Origin: Kitasatospora sp. MAP5-34
Lineage (GTDB): Bacteria > Actinomycetota > Actinomycetes > Streptomycetales > Streptomycetaceae
Assembly (NCBI RefSeq): GCF_029894335.1
Contig: NZ_JARXZC010000009.1
Coordinates: 111,019-175,018 of the forward strand
Direction: 5' to 3'
Length of the DNA: 64,000 nucleotides
The notes beneath the pieces are model-generated. The model saw only the letters and a program-made list of their open reading frames with translations, did no database searches and had not been told where the DNA came from. Of the stretch, positions 43,337 to 51,977 are shown in pieces. The number at the start of each line of letters is the position of its first letter. Position 1 is the first letter of the stretch. The translations under genes were made by a program, and so were the position numbers.

Positions 43337-43704
43337 GAGGCTTCCCCCAGCAGCTCGCGGAGCAGCCGCTCGTCGTCGTCGGAGAGGTCGGAGACGAAGC
43401 GGGCGAGCACTGTCGAGCGGTCCTGTCCGCGCTCCAGCTCGCTGCGCATCCGGCGGGCGGCCAGGCCGGCCTGGTCCTCGACGGTCGGTGTGTAGGCGAA
43501 GCCCCGGCCCGCCTTGGTGCGCCCGACCGTCCCCTTGTCGTGCAGCCGGGCCAGGATGGTGGCGATGGTGGTCCGCGCCAGGCCGTCGCCCAGGGCGGTC
43601 TGGACGTCCTGCGGCGTCAGCGGTGTGCGGGCGGCCCAGAGCGCGGCCAGGACCTGGGCTTCCAGTTCACCGGCGTGGCGGCGGGCCTGCGGCAGTTCCG
43701 GCAT
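43333..43704 (-). CDS. BlaI/MecI/CopY-family repressor
   Basis: A 123-aa winged-helix repressor. DNA-binding helices lie in LTPQDVQTALGDGLARTTIA and TILARLHDKGTVGRTKAGRG. The dimerising C-terminal helices contain DDDERLLRELLGE. It is translationally coupled to the M56 protease that probably cleaves or inactivates it. Two perfect dyads upstream are its likely operators, so the pair is probably autoregulated. Confidence 0.92.
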   Translation of the reverse strand: MPELPQARRHAGELEAQVLAALWAARTPLTPQDVQTALGDGLARTTIATILARLHDKGTVGRTKAGRGFAYTPTVEDQAGLAARRMRSELERGQDRSTVLARFVSDLSDDDERLLRELLGEAS

Positions 43705-43726
43705 GTCGACGCACCCTCCCGATATC

Positions 43727-43766
43727 GTCTACAGTCCCGTAGACCGTCTACGTCACTGTAGACGGT
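43727..43766. promoter_or_regulatory. Two tandem BlaI-type operators
   Basis: GTCTAC-N6-GTAGAC occurs twice, at 43727-43744 and 43746-43763. The second extends to 9-bp arms (ACCGTCTAC/GTAGACGGT, 43743-43766). The TACA/TGTA-like core and the position just upstream of the BlaI gene fit this repressor family. They also lie upstream of the divergent DedA gene. Confidence 0.82.
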
Positions 43767-43816
43767 CGAGGCGGGCCCGGTGGGGCCGCCTCCAAAGTAC
43801 GGGAGGTCCGCCAGCC

Positions 43817-44467
43817 TTGCTCCAGCCACATACCCTGCTCGCGGTGAATGTGCTCGACGCCTCGTCGCTGCTCGCCGCCTTCGGCGCACTCGGGGTCGCC
43901 GTCATCATGTTCGCCGAGACCGGCCTGCTGGTCGGGTTCTTCCTGCCCGGCGACTCGCTGCTCTTCACCGCCGGCCTGCTCTGCGTGCCGGGCGCCACCT
44001 CCGGGCCGCAGCTCCACCTCGTTCAGGTGATCCCCGCCGCCCTGGCCGGTGCGCTGATCGGTGCCCAGGTCGGGTACGTCATCGGCCGCCGGGGCGGCCG
44101 CGCACTGCTCGCGAAGTCCGGCAACAAGAGCCTGCACAAGGGCGCCGAGCGGGCCGAGGAGTTGCTGGCGAAGTACGGGCACGGCAAGGCGATCGTGCTG
44201 GCCCGCTTCATCCCGGTGGTGCGTACGGTGCTGAACCCGCTCTGCGGCGTACTGGACGTGCCGGCGAAGACCTTCGCGATCTGGCAGGTCGTCGGTGGCA
44301 CGGTCTGGGCCGTCGGTGTGGTGCTCGCCGGGTACGGCCTGGGCTCGTCGGTGCCCAATATCGACCATTACCTGCTACCTATCATCGGTCTGGTAGTAGT
44401 TGTCTCCGTGATTCCCATTGCTCTTGAACTGCTCAAGGCCCGCCGCTCCAGTGGTGGTGCCCAGTGA
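43817..44467 (+). CDS. DedA-family membrane protein
   Basis: About 216 residues. Family signatures are FAETGLLVGFFLPGDSLLFT, GYVIGRRGG and the conserved ARFIPVVRTVLNPLCGV, with re-entrant and spanning helices. DedA proteins are implicated in phospholipid flipping and envelope homeostasis. TTG 43817 has GGGAGG 10 nt upstream; GTG 43844 is a shorter alternative. It overlaps the PAP2 gene by 4 nt (GTGA) and may share the BlaI operators. Confidence 0.88.
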   Translation: MLQPHTLLAVNVLDASSLLAAFGALGVAVIMFAETGLLVGFFLPGDSLLFTAGLLCVPGATSGPQLHLVQVIPAALAGALIGAQVGYVIGRRGGRALLAKSGNKSLHKGAERAEELLAKYGHGKAIVLARFIPVVRTVLNPLCGVLDVPAKTFAIWQVVGGTVWAVGVVLAGYGLGSSVPNIDHYLLPIIGLVVVVSVIPIALELLKARRSSGGAQ

Positions 44468-45108
44468 GCCCCATGCTTCTCGCGTACGACGGCAGCGGCA
44501 TCGACGGCGGCCTGTACACCCGGATCATCGGCTGGGCCCACAGCTCGCCGAACTGGCTGGACCAGCTGGTCAAGGTCTGGTCGAACCTCGGTCTCGGACT
44601 GTTCGCGGTCTTCATGCTGTACGCCTGGTGGCAGGCGCGCCGCGCCGACTCCGTGGTGCTGGCCCGGGTGCTGGCCTCGCCGGTCATCGTGGTCGCCGCC
44701 TACGTGGTGAACTCCGTGCTGAAGAGCATGGTCACTGAGGTCCGGCCGTGCCAGCAGCTGCCCGGCTCGATCACCGTGGAGACTTGCCCGGTCGCCGGTG
44801 ACTGGTCCTTCCCGAGCAACCACTCGGTGATCGCCTTCGCCGCCGCCACCGCACTGGTCTTCGCCTACCGCCGGCTCGGCTGGGCCGCCATGGTCGCGGC
44901 CGCGCTGATGGCCGCCTCCCGGGTCTGGATCGGCGTGCACTACCCGCACGACGTCGTGGTCGGCGCGCTGGTCGGCATCCTGGTGGCGATCCCGCTCGCC
45001 CTGCTGGCGGCCCGGCTGGCGCCGCTGGTGGACCGGCTGCGGACCGGCCCGCTCGGGCCGGTCCTGGGCACCGGCCCGACGCCGGCGGCGGTGACGCCGA
45101 GCCGGTGA
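44464..45108 (+). CDS. PAP2-family membrane phosphatase
   Basis: A 214-aa integral membrane phosphatase. The three catalytic blocks are present: KSMVTEVRP (K-x6-RP), PSNHS (PSxHS-type) and SRVWIGVHYPHD (SR-x5-H-x3-D). Members dephosphorylate lipid or undecaprenyl pyrophosphates. The pairing with DedA suggests a linked role in lipid-carrier recycling. GTG 44464 is coupled to the DedA stop. Confidence 0.92.
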   Translation: MSPMLLAYDGSGIDGGLYTRIIGWAHSSPNWLDQLVKVWSNLGLGLFAVFMLYAWWQARRADSVVLARVLASPVIVVAAYVVNSVLKSMVTEVRPCQQLPGSITVETCPVAGDWSFPSNHSVIAFAAATALVFAYRRLGWAAMVAAALMAASRVWIGVHYPHDVVVGALVGILVAIPLALLAARLAPLVDRLRTGPLGPVLGTGPTPAAVTPSR

Positions 45109-45238
45109 TCCGCTGCCGCTGATCCCCTGGTGATGGTCCCTTGTGCGGTTCGCCGCACGGGGAGAGCATGTGAGCCGGGCGAGGGAACTCTCTCGCCCGG
45201 CTCCGCTGTTGCCGCACCGCCCGTGGGAGGGACGCGTC

Positions 45239-45751
45239 ATGCCGTACCGGCTGGACATCACCCAGGGAGACTGGCCCGCCGAGGAGTTCGCGAAGGGGGT
45301 CGAGGGCATCCTCGCCGAGAGCATGGTGCTCACCCTCGCCACCGCCGGGCCCGAACTCGGCCCGCACGCCAACCTCGCCTTCTTCGCGTACGACGCCGAC
45401 CTCGTCCTCTACTTCGTCAGCGAGCGCTCCACGAGACACAGCCTGCACCTCGCCGAGGAGGCCAGAGCCGCCGCCACCGTCTTCCTGCCGCCGCCGGTCT
45501 TCGGCGAGCAGCTGCGCGGGGTGCAGCTGACCGGCAGCGCGGGCGTGGCCTGGGGCCGGCAGGCCGAGGCGGCGCTCGCCGCGTACCAGGGCCGGTACCC
45601 GGCCTTCGCCCAGGACCCGGACGTACGCGAGCAGTTCCTCACCGGCGGCGGGGCGGCGGCGCTCTACCGGTTCCAGGTGGAGGAGCTGACGGCCGTCGAC
45701 GAGCCGCACTTCGGCCGCCGCAACTACCTGCGGGCCCGGGTGGTCCGGTAG
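45239..45751 (+). CDS. Pyridoxamine 5'-phosphate oxidase-fold flavoprotein
   Basis: A 170-aa split-barrel protein. It has the pattern SMVLTLATAGPELGPHANLAFFAYDAD, read as two segments, and then LVLYFVSERSTRHSLHLAEE. Such proteins bind FMN, F420 or heme; the actual cofactor and substrate are unknown. ATG 45239 has GGGAGGGA upstream. It stands alone just before the phosphonate locus. Confidence 0.85.
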   Translation: MPYRLDITQGDWPAEEFAKGVEGILAESMVLTLATAGPELGPHANLAFFAYDADLVLYFVSERSTRHSLHLAEEARAAATVFLPPPVFGEQLRGVQLTGSAGVAWGRQAEAALAAYQGRYPAFAQDPDVREQFLTGGGAAALYRFQVEELTAVDEPHFGRRNYLRARVVR

Positions 45752-45774
45752 TCCCTGGTGGTTGGGCCCGGGGC

Positions 45775-45792
45775 AGGTTGTATGTACAACTT
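45775..45792. promoter_or_regulatory. Phosphonate-locus operator 1
   Basis: GTTGTATGTACAAC (5-bp arms, 4-nt centre) with a right flank CTT. It lies 72 nt before the FAD oxidoreductase start, beside a TTAATCT that may be a -10 element. It shares the core with dyads at 53290-53307 and 55977-56000. Assignment to the GntR regulator is inferred. Confidence 0.65.
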
Positions 45793-45863
45793 TTGATTGG
45801 CGGTTAATCTCCAAGCTGCCCGACGGTTGCTGTCAGGACACTTGGGCGCCCCAGTCTGTCCGC

Positions 45864-46985
45864 ATGAGAGTCATCGTCGTAGGAGCAGGCGTGCTCGGCA
45901 CCATGCACGCCTGGCAGGCCGTCGAACGCGGTCACGAGGTCGTCCACCTGGAGCGCGAGAGCGAGGCGCGAGGCGCCTCGGTCCGGAACTTCGGCCTGGT
46001 CTGGGTCAGTGGCCGGGCCGGTGGCGAGGAACTCGCCACCGCGCAGCGGGCCCGCGAGCTGTGGGAGGGGATCGGCGCGCGCGTCCCCGGTCTGTACTTC
46101 CGGGCCAACGGTTCGCTCACCGTCGTCCGGACGGAGGCCGAACTCGCCGTCGCCGAGCAGGCGCTGACCCGGCCGGACGCCGCCGAGCGCGGCTACCGGC
46201 TGCTGGACGCCGCCGAGGCGCGGGCCGTCAACCCGGCGCTGCGCGGGGACTTCCTCGGGGCGCTCGCCTGTTCCCGGGACGCCGCCGTCGAGCCCCGGCT
46301 CGCCCAGCCCGCGCTGCGCGCGGTGCTCGAGGCCAGCGGCCGCTACACCTTCGTCCCCGGGCGCGAGGTGCGCGAGGTGATCGGCGAGAACGCCGTCCGC
46401 GACGACCACGGCCAGCTGCACCAGGGCGATCTGGTGATCCTCTGCACCGGCGCCTGGCTCGGCGGCCTGGTCCGCGAGCTGGCGCCCGAACTGCCCGTCC
46501 GCAAGGTCAGGTTGCAGATGATGCAGACCGACCCGCTGGGCGAGCCGCTCACCACCTCGGTCGCCGACGGCGACAGCTTCCGCTACTACCCGGCCTTCGC
46601 CGGAACGGCCCTGGACGAGCTGAAGGCCGTCCAGCCGCAGCCGCCGGTCGCCGCCGAGCACAAGATGCAGCTGCTGATGGTCCAGCGCCAGGACGGCGGC
46701 CTGACGATCGGCGACACCCACGAGTACGACCACCCGTTCGCCTTCGACGTCGACGAGGACCCGTACGAGCACCTCGCAGGAGTCGCCGAGGAGCTGCTCG
46801 GCCGCCCGCTGCCCCGGATCCGCCGCCGCTGGGCCGGCGTGTACGCCCAGACCGTCGACACCACCCGCGTCGTCCACCGCGAGCAGGTCCGCGACGGCGT
46901 CTGGCTGGTCACCGGGCCCGGCGGGCGCGGCATGACCTGCTCCCCGGCCATCGCCGAGACCACCGCCGAACTCCTCAACTTCTAG
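45864..46985 (+). CDS. FAD-dependent oxidoreductase of phosphonate loci (TIGR03364-like)
   Basis: A 373-aa DAO-fold amine oxidase or dehydrogenase. The FAD-binding Rossmann motif VVGAGVLG is at the very N-terminus, followed by VRNFGLVWVSGR, RYYPAFAG and the closing VTGPGGRGMTCSPAIAE. From memory, this subfamily occurs with phosphonatase-type genes and is proposed to oxidise (N-alkylated) aminoethylphosphonate to phosphonoacetaldehyde. It precedes the hydrolase by 11 nt on one transcript. The substrate here is inferred. Confidence 0.85.
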   Translation: MRVIVVGAGVLGTMHAWQAVERGHEVVHLERESEARGASVRNFGLVWVSGRAGGEELATAQRARELWEGIGARVPGLYFRANGSLTVVRTEAELAVAEQALTRPDAAERGYRLLDAAEARAVNPALRGDFLGALACSRDAAVEPRLAQPALRAVLEASGRYTFVPGREVREVIGENAVRDDHGQLHQGDLVILCTGAWLGGLVRELAPELPVRKVRLQMMQTDPLGEPLTTSVADGDSFRYYPAFAGTALDELKAVQPQPPVAAEHKMQLLMVQRQDGGLTIGDTHEYDHPFAFDVDEDPYEHLAGVAEELLGRPLPRIRRRWAGVYAQTVDTTRVVHREQVRDGVWLVTGPGGRGMTCSPAIAETTAELLNF

Positions 46986-46996
46986 GGATACCCGAC

Positions 46997-47674
46997 ATGA
47001 CTGCTGACATCCGCCTGGTCGTGCTGGACATGGCCGGTACCACTGTCGTCGACGACGGCCTGGTCGAGCGCGCCTTCCAGGCCGCCGCCGACGAACTCGA
47101 CGTGGAGACCGGCAGCGCCGAGCACGCGCGCATGCTGGAGCACGTCCGCGTCACCATGGGCGAGTCGAAGATCTCGGTCTTCCGCCACCTGTTCGGCGCC
47201 GAGGAGCGGGCCCAGCGCGCCAACGTCGCCTTCGAGGGCGCGTACCACGACCTGGTCGACGCCGGGCACTGCAGCGCGCTGCCCGGCGCCGCCGAGGCCA
47301 TCGAGCAGCTGCGCTCGGCCGACCGCAAGGTCGTCCTCACCACCGGCTTCTCCCGGGCCACCCAGGACCAGATCCTGAAGGCCCTCGGCTGGCAGGACAT
47401 CGCCGACCTGAGCCTCTGCCCGGCCGACGCCGGTCGTGGGCGCCCGTACCCGGACATGGTGCTCGCCGCGCTGCTGCGCACGCAGACCGACTCCGTCCGC
47501 CAGATCGCTGTGGCGGGCGACACCGGCTACGACATGCTCACCGGCGTCCGCGCCGGGGCCTCCGTCGTCGCGGGCGTGCTCACCGGCGCCCACACCCAGG
47601 AGCGCCTGCGTGCGGACGGGGCCACGCACGTGCTCGCCTCGGTCGCCGAGCTGCCGACTCTGCTGGCCGGCTGA
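46997..47674 (+). CDS. Phosphonatase-like HAD hydrolase (TIGR03351-like)
   Basis: A 225-aa HAD protein. Motif I is DMAGTTV (the DxAGT form of phosphonoacetaldehyde hydrolase rather than DxDGT), then a helical cap with MGESKISVFRHLFG, motif II VLTTGFSR and motif IV AVAGDTGYDM. Phosphonatase cleaves phosphonoacetaldehyde to acetaldehyde and phosphate through a cap-domain lysine; a lysine is present in the cap here, but its equivalence is unproved. With the preceding oxidoreductase it can form a hydrolytic C-P branch. Confidence 0.86.
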   Translation: MTADIRLVVLDMAGTTVVDDGLVERAFQAAADELDVETGSAEHARMLEHVRVTMGESKISVFRHLFGAEERAQRANVAFEGAYHDLVDAGHCSALPGAAEAIEQLRSADRKVVLTTGFSRATQDQILKALGWQDIADLSLCPADAGRGRPYPDMVLAALLRTQTDSVRQIAVAGDTGYDMLTGVRAGASVVAGVLTGAHTQERLRADGATHVLASVAELPTLLAG

Positions 47675-47691
47675 CGCCTGCCCCCTGCCGT

Positions 47692-47731
47692 GACTGACGT
47701 GCCATCAGATATTTCTGATGGCACGTCAGTC
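47692..47731 (+). terminator. Terminator, 17-bp perfect stem
   Basis: Arms 47692-47708 and 47715-47731 are exact complements around ATATTT, 17 nt after the hydrolase stop, followed by GTGTTT. Confidence 0.92.
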
Positions 47732-48019
47732 GTGTTTCCGCGCTTTCTCGGAGCCCCGGGCAGTGTCCAGAAGTCGGCATGTGCATGCAGATATGATGGG
47801 AGAATGGCCGGAACACATCGTTCTGGCAGAAACTTTCTGAACGTCAGGTATCGCTGGACGTTTGGAAGATCAGCTCGGCGATAGAGCGGCGGTGGCGGGA
47901 CAACGCAGAGCCCCCACCGGCCCACGACGGCTGATGGGGGCGCACCTGCCCACTGCGGACGGACGGTCACCCGGCCTTGGAGGCAGCTCGGCAGTGAAGT
48001 GGCGGAAGCAGCGAGAACC
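47732..48019. other. Spacer between convergent genes, nothing recognised
   Basis: About 290 bp of somewhat lower GC between the terminator and the SMR gene end. A 26-codon frame at 47804-47884 has no family resemblance. No RNA gene or repeat was recognised. Confidence 0.5.
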
Positions 48020-48340
48020 TCAGTGCGAGGTACGCAGGTTGAGCACCACCACGCCCACGATCACCAGGGCGATGCCGATCCACTGGAGCCGGCCCAGCTG
48101 CTCGCCGAAGGCCAGTACGCCGATCCCGGCGACCGCCGCCGTGCCCGCGCCCGACCAGACCGCGTACGCGATCGAGACGGGGATGTGCTTCAGCGCCCGG
48201 CCGAGCAGCAGGAAGGAGAGGGCGTAGCCGATCCCCACACCGAGGCTCGGCCAGAGCCGGCTGAAGCCGTCGGTGAGCTTGAGGCAACTGGTCGCGCAGA
48301 CCTCGCTGGTGATGGCCAGGGCGAGCAGGAGGTAGGGCAT
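48020..48340 (-). CDS. SMR-family small multidrug transporter
   Basis: A 106-aa protein with four membrane helices. The membrane glutamate needed for proton exchange is in AITSEVCATSCLKLTDGF, followed by AYAVWSGAGTAAVAGIGVL and LQWIGIALVIVGVVVLN. Members export quaternary amines or guanidinium in exchange for protons. The ATG overlaps the upstream HAD stop by 1 nt (TGATG). It is last in the importer operon, so export of an amine by-product is conceivable but unproved. Confidence 0.9.
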   Translation of the reverse strand: MPYLLLALAITSEVCATSCLKLTDGFSRLWPSLGVGIGYALSFLLLGRALKHIPVSIAYAVWSGAGTAAVAGIGVLAFGEQLGRLQWIGIALVIVGVVVLNLRTSH

Positions 48341-49038
48341 CAGGCCCGCTGCCGCGCGGCGGTGAGCCCGCTCAGGAAGGCCAGATCGGCCTGCTCCAGG
48401 CTCTCCAGCAGGGTGATCCGCTCGGCGGCGGCGATCGGCACGGTGGAGGGCACGGCCAGCACCGCGCAGCCGGCCGCGTGGGCGGAGGCGACACCGGTCG
48501 GGGTGTCCTCGACGGCCACGCAGTCGGCCGGGGCGAAGCCGAGGCGGGCGGCGGCGGCCAGGTAGGGGGCCGGGTCGGGCTTGGTGAGCTCGGTGTCCTC
48601 GGCGGCCATGGTGAGGGCGAACCACTCGCGGCCGAGGGTGCCGAGCACCAGGTCGACCACCTTGCGCGGCGAGGCCGACACCAGCGCGGTCGGCACGCCC
48701 GCGTCGCGCAGCTCGGCGAGCAGCGCGAGCGCGCCGGGGCGCGGCACGACCTCGGCGGCGACCCGGCTGCTGAACGCCTCGTTGAGCACCTCGGTCAACT
48801 CCGCCTCGGCCCGGTCCGTCCCGCTGGTGCGGTGCAGGTGGGCGGCGGTGTGCTCGACGGCCCGGCCCAGGATCTCGGGCAGGTCGGCGTCGGTGAGGGT
48901 GAGATTCAGCTCGGCGGCGAGTTCGGCGGTGGCCTCCAGCCAGAGGTGTTCGGTGTCGACCAGGGTGCCGTCCATGTCGAACAGGACGGCTGACGGCCAG
49001 TCGGAAACGGCGGGATCAGGCATGACGTATTCAGGCAT
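48340..49038 (-). CDS. HAD-family phosphatase in the phosphonate importer operon
   Basis: A 232-aa HAD subfamily IA enzyme with motif I LFDMDGTLVDTE, a four-helix cap, motif II LVSASPR, motif III Lys in ELTKPDPAPYL and motif IV VAVEDTPTGV. It resembles sugar or organic phosphatases and beta-phosphoglucomutases rather than phosphonatase. It sits 21 nt behind the ABC ATPase gene. A role in phosphorus scavenging is inferred from context only. Confidence 0.87.
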   Translation of the reverse strand: MPEYVMPDPAVSDWPSAVLFDMDGTLVDTEHLWLEATAELAAELNLTLTDADLPEILGRAVEHTAAHLHRTSGTDRAEAELTEVLNEAFSSRVAAEVVPRPGALALLAELRDAGVPTALVSASPRKVVDLVLGTLGREWFALTMAAEDTELTKPDPAPYLAAAARLGFAPADCVAVEDTPTGVASAHAAGCAVLAVPSTVPIAAAERITLLESLEQADLAFLSGLTAARQRA

Positions 49039-49059
49039 GGCGGTACCTTTTGTGGAGGA

Positions 49060-50145
49060 TCAGGCGGTGCGGCGGTCGACCAGCACCGGGCGGTCCGGCA
49101 GGGTGAGGTGGGCGGTGCCACCGACGGGCAGCGCGGCGGCCGCCTCGGTCGGCAGGTCGACCTTGACCTCGGTGCCGTCGGACAACCGTACGGTGAGCCG
49201 GGTGACGCTGCCCAGGAACGAGGCACCGACGACCAGCGCCTCGCCGTGCTCGCCCGGGGTCAGACCGACGTTCTCCGGCCGTACCAGGACGTGGAGTTCA
49301 CCGTCGGCGGGGATCGCACCGTCGACCGGGAACTGGCGGCCGAGGACGGCCACACCGTTGCCCACGCGCTCGCACGGGATACGGCTCATGGTGCCGACGA
49401 ACTCCGCGACGAAGGCGGTGGCCGGGCGGGCGTACAGCTCCTGCGGGGTGGCGCACTGCTCCAGGCGGCCCGCCCGCAGCACGGCGACCCGGTCGGCCAT
49501 CGAGAGGGCCTCCTCCTGGTCGTGCGTCACGAACAACGTGGTGATGCCGAGCTCCTGCTGCAGGCGGCGGATCTCGTCGCGCAGGTTGAGCCGGACCTTG
49601 GCGTCCAGCGCGGAGAGCGGCTCGTCCAGCAGCAGCACGCGCGGCTGCAGCGCCAGCGCGCGGGCCAGCGCGATGCGCTGCTGCTGCCCGCCGGACATCT
49701 GGTGCGGGTAGCGGTCGGCGTGCTGCGGCAGGCCGACCAGCTCCAGCAGCTCCAGGGCGCGCTTGCGGCGCTGGGCCTTGCCGGTGCCGCGCATCCGCAG
49801 GCCGAACGAGACGTTGTCGGCGGCGCTCAGGTGCGGGAAGAGGCTGTACGACTGGAACACCATGCCGGCGTCGCGCTTGTGCGCCGGGATCTTGGTGATG
49901 TCCTCGCCGTCGACCAGGACCTGACCCGAGTCGTGCTTCTCGAAGCCGGCCAGGATGCGCAGCGCGGTCGTCTTGCCGCAGCCCGAGGGGCCGAGCAGGG
50001 CGAGCAGCTCGCCCGGGTGGACGGTCAGGTCGAGCCCGTCCAGCGCGGTCGTGGCGCCGAACTGGCGGCGCAGCGAACGGAATTCGACGGTCGCGCCGCC
50101 GGGGGCGAGGGCCACTCCGGAAGCGGGGGCGGTAACCGTGGTCAT
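49060..50145 (-). CDS. phnT: ABC importer ATP-binding protein (2-AEP type)
   Basis: A 361-aa ATPase. It has Walker A GPSGCGKTT, Q-loop VFQSYSLFPH, signature MSGGQQQRIALARA, Walker B VLLLDEPLSALD and the H-loop VTHDQEEALSMAD. A C-terminal TOBE domain with HVLVRPENVGL follows, as in spermidine/iron/phosphonate importers. It belongs to the set with two permeases and a binding protein; the neighbouring catabolic genes suggest aminoethylphosphonate as cargo. ATG 50145 has GGAGA 5 nt upstream. The symbol is by context. Confidence 0.87.
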   Translation of the reverse strand: MTTVTAPASGVALAPGGATVEFRSLRRQFGATTALDGLDLTVHPGELLALLGPSGCGKTTALRILAGFEKHDSGQVLVDGEDITKIPAHKRDAGMVFQSYSLFPHLSAADNVSFGLRMRGTGKAQRRKRALELLELVGLPQHADRYPHQMSGGQQQRIALARALALQPRVLLLDEPLSALDAKVRLNLRDEIRRLQQELGITTLFVTHDQEEALSMADRVAVLRAGRLEQCATPQELYARPATAFVAEFVGTMSRIPCERVGNGVAVLGRQFPVDGAIPADGELHVLVRPENVGLTPGEHGEALVVGASFLGSVTRLTVRLSDGTEVKVDLPTEAAAALPVGGTAHLTLPDRPVLVDRRTA

Positions 50146-50170
50146 GGGGGTCTCCGTGAAGTGCTGAAGA

Positions 50171-50998
50171 TCAGGGGCGGGCGGGCTTGCGGCCACGCCG
50201 TTCGCGGCCGGCGGCCGACAGGGCGAGCAGCAGGACCCAGGCGATCACCAGGCTGAGCACCGAGACGGCGACCGACATCTGGCCGTCGTTCTTGCCCGCC
50301 TCGTAGATCCAGACCGCGAAGGGCTGGTAGCCGAGGATCGAGGAGGTGGTGAACTCGCCCAGCACCAGGGCCAGGGTGATGAAGGTGGCGTTCAGCAGTG
50401 CGCCGCGCAGGTTGGGCAGCACGACCGTGATCACCGCGCGCGGCCAGTTCGACCCGCAGCTGCGGGCGGCCTCGACCAGCGTACGGACGTCCACCCCGCG
50501 CAGCCCGGCGTCCAGCGCGCGGTAGGCCAGCGGCAGCGACATCAGCACGTACGCCAGGACCAGCACGACCGGGAAGCTCGGGTTCTGGATCGCCACGATG
50601 GTCTGGAAGAACGGGGTGTCGTGCAGGTAGTCCGGGCCCCAGCGCAGCACGCCGATGATGCCGGCGGTGAGCGCGACCACGGGGACGACCAGCGGCAGCG
50701 AGCAGACGATCTCGATCACCGTCCGCAGCCGCTGCGAGCCCAGCCGGACGGCGATCAGCGCGGGCACCAGCAGGAGCAGCATCACCACGACGGTGACGGC
50801 GGCGAGTTCCAGGGTGAACGTCAGGCTGTCCAGGAAGCCGGGCGCGCTGAGCAGACCGGTGTACGCGTTGAGCGAGAAGCCGGTGTTGTCGTCGACGCTG
50901 AAGATGATCGAGCAGACCATCGGGACCAGGAAGTAGGCGCCTGCGATCAGCAGGACCGCACCCCGGCCCCAACGGATACGGGACATCAGGCTAGCCAT
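50171..50998 (-). CDS. phnV: ABC importer permease 2 (2-AEP type)
   Basis: A 275-aa membrane subunit with six spans. The EAA-type loop LVEAARSCGSNWPRAVITVV contacts the ATPase. The last part has FTTSSILGYQPFAVWIYEAG, as in spermidine/iron/phosphonate permeases. It overlaps the preceding permease gene by 13 nt, so the two are co-translated. The symbol follows the usual naming of AEP transporters and is contextual. Confidence 0.86.
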   Translation of the reverse strand: MASLMSRIRWGRGAVLLIAGAYFLVPMVCSIIFSVDDNTGFSLNAYTGLLSAPGFLDSLTFTLELAAVTVVVMLLLLVPALIAVRLGSQRLRTVIEIVCSLPLVVPVVALTAGIIGVLRWGPDYLHDTPFFQTIVAIQNPSFPVVLVLAYVLMSLPLAYRALDAGLRGVDVRTLVEAARSCGSNWPRAVITVVLPNLRGALLNATFITLALVLGEFTTSSILGYQPFAVWIYEAGKNDGQMSVAVSVLSLVIAWVLLLALSAAGRERRGRKPARP

Positions 50999-51969
50999 CG
51001 GGCACTCCGGCGCTGGAGGGGCAGGTAGACGGCCATCACGAGGGCGGCCACCACGATCATGTCGAGGCTGAGGGCGAGGGCGACGTTGCCCTGGCCGACC
51101 AGCACGTTGCCGGACAGCGCGTCGGCGATGTGCAGGGGGATCAACGGGATGGAGGCGCCGACCATCGCGGCGGCGGTCGCGTACGCGGCGAAGGCGCTGC
51201 CGAACAGCATCACGTAGCCGCCGAGCAGCGACGGCAGCAGGATAGGCAGTGCGACGTGCCGCCAGTACTGCCAGTTGGTGGCGCCGTTGTTGTTCGCCGC
51301 TTCGCGCCACTGCACCCGCAGGCCCTCGAGGGCCGGGGTGATGGTGAGGATCATCAGCGGGATCAGGAAGTACAGGTAGACGATCGTCAGACCGTTGAAG
51401 GTGTACAGGCTCCAGCCGTGGCTGGTGAGCTTGAACTGCTTGGTGAGCTCACCGGCGTTGCCGAGGGTCGCGACGAAGGCGAAGGCCAGCGGCACGCCGC
51501 CGAAGTTCGCCAGCACGCCGGACGCGGAGAGCACGGCCTCGCGCATCATCCGGAACCGGGAGGTCACCACCGCCTGGGCGAGCGGCAGTCCGACCAGCAC
51601 GCCGATCAGCGCGGTGAGCGCCGACAGCTTGATCGAGCCGAGCAGGGCCGTCGCGTAGGCGCCCTGGACCGAGGCGGTCATGTTCGAGGTGGTGAACGTG
51701 CCGGCGCCGGTGGGCGCGTCCGGCGAGAGCGTGAACGCGCCGATGGCGATCGCGATGGCCGGGAGGCCGAAGGCGATCGCGAAGAACACCAGGAGGGGGA
51801 GGGTGGCGAGCCAGGGCCCGCCGGCGGGCCGCAGCCGGCGGCGGGGGGCCGCCGAGGTTGCGAGGGGGGTCTGCGGTGCGGTGCGGGGTGCCCCCGCACC
51901 GCCGCCGACGCGAGTGGAGTCGCGGTCGGCGGCGGCGGAGGACGGCACCGGGGTGGGAGCCGTTGTCAT
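50986..51969 (-). CDS. phnU: ABC importer permease 1 (2-AEP type)
   Basis: A 327-aa membrane subunit. A Thr/Ala/Pro-rich cytosolic leader of about 50 residues precedes six spans. The EAA-type loop is WREAANNNGATNWQYWRHVA. The segment NFGGVPLAFAFVATLGNAGE is typical of the family. ATG 51969 lies 8 nt after the binding-protein stop. It pairs with the following permease. The symbol is contextual. Confidence 0.86.
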   Translation of the reverse strand: MTTAPTPVPSSAAADRDSTRVGGGAGAPRTAPQTPLATSAAPRRRLRPAGGPWLATLPLLVFFAIAFGLPAIAIAIGAFTLSPDAPTGAGTFTTSNMTASVQGAYATALLGSIKLSALTALIGVLVGLPLAQAVVTSRFRMMREAVLSASGVLANFGGVPLAFAFVATLGNAGELTKQFKLTSHGWSLYTFNGLTIVYLYFLIPLMILTITPALEGLRVQWREAANNNGATNWQYWRHVALPILLPSLLGGYVMLFGSAFAAYATAAAMVGASIPLIPLHIADALSGNVLVGQGNVALALSLDMIVVAALVMAVYLPLQRRSARWLA

Positions 51970-51977
51970 GGTGATGG

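Noticed and set aside
47692..47731. Long inverted repeat considered as an attachment site or IS end
   Set aside because: Position directly after an operon end and the short 6-nt loop fit a terminator; no recombinase is near.
47804..47884. 26-codon frame with GGGAGA just before its ATG
   Set aside because: Ribosome site too close, no family resemblance, poor codon bias.
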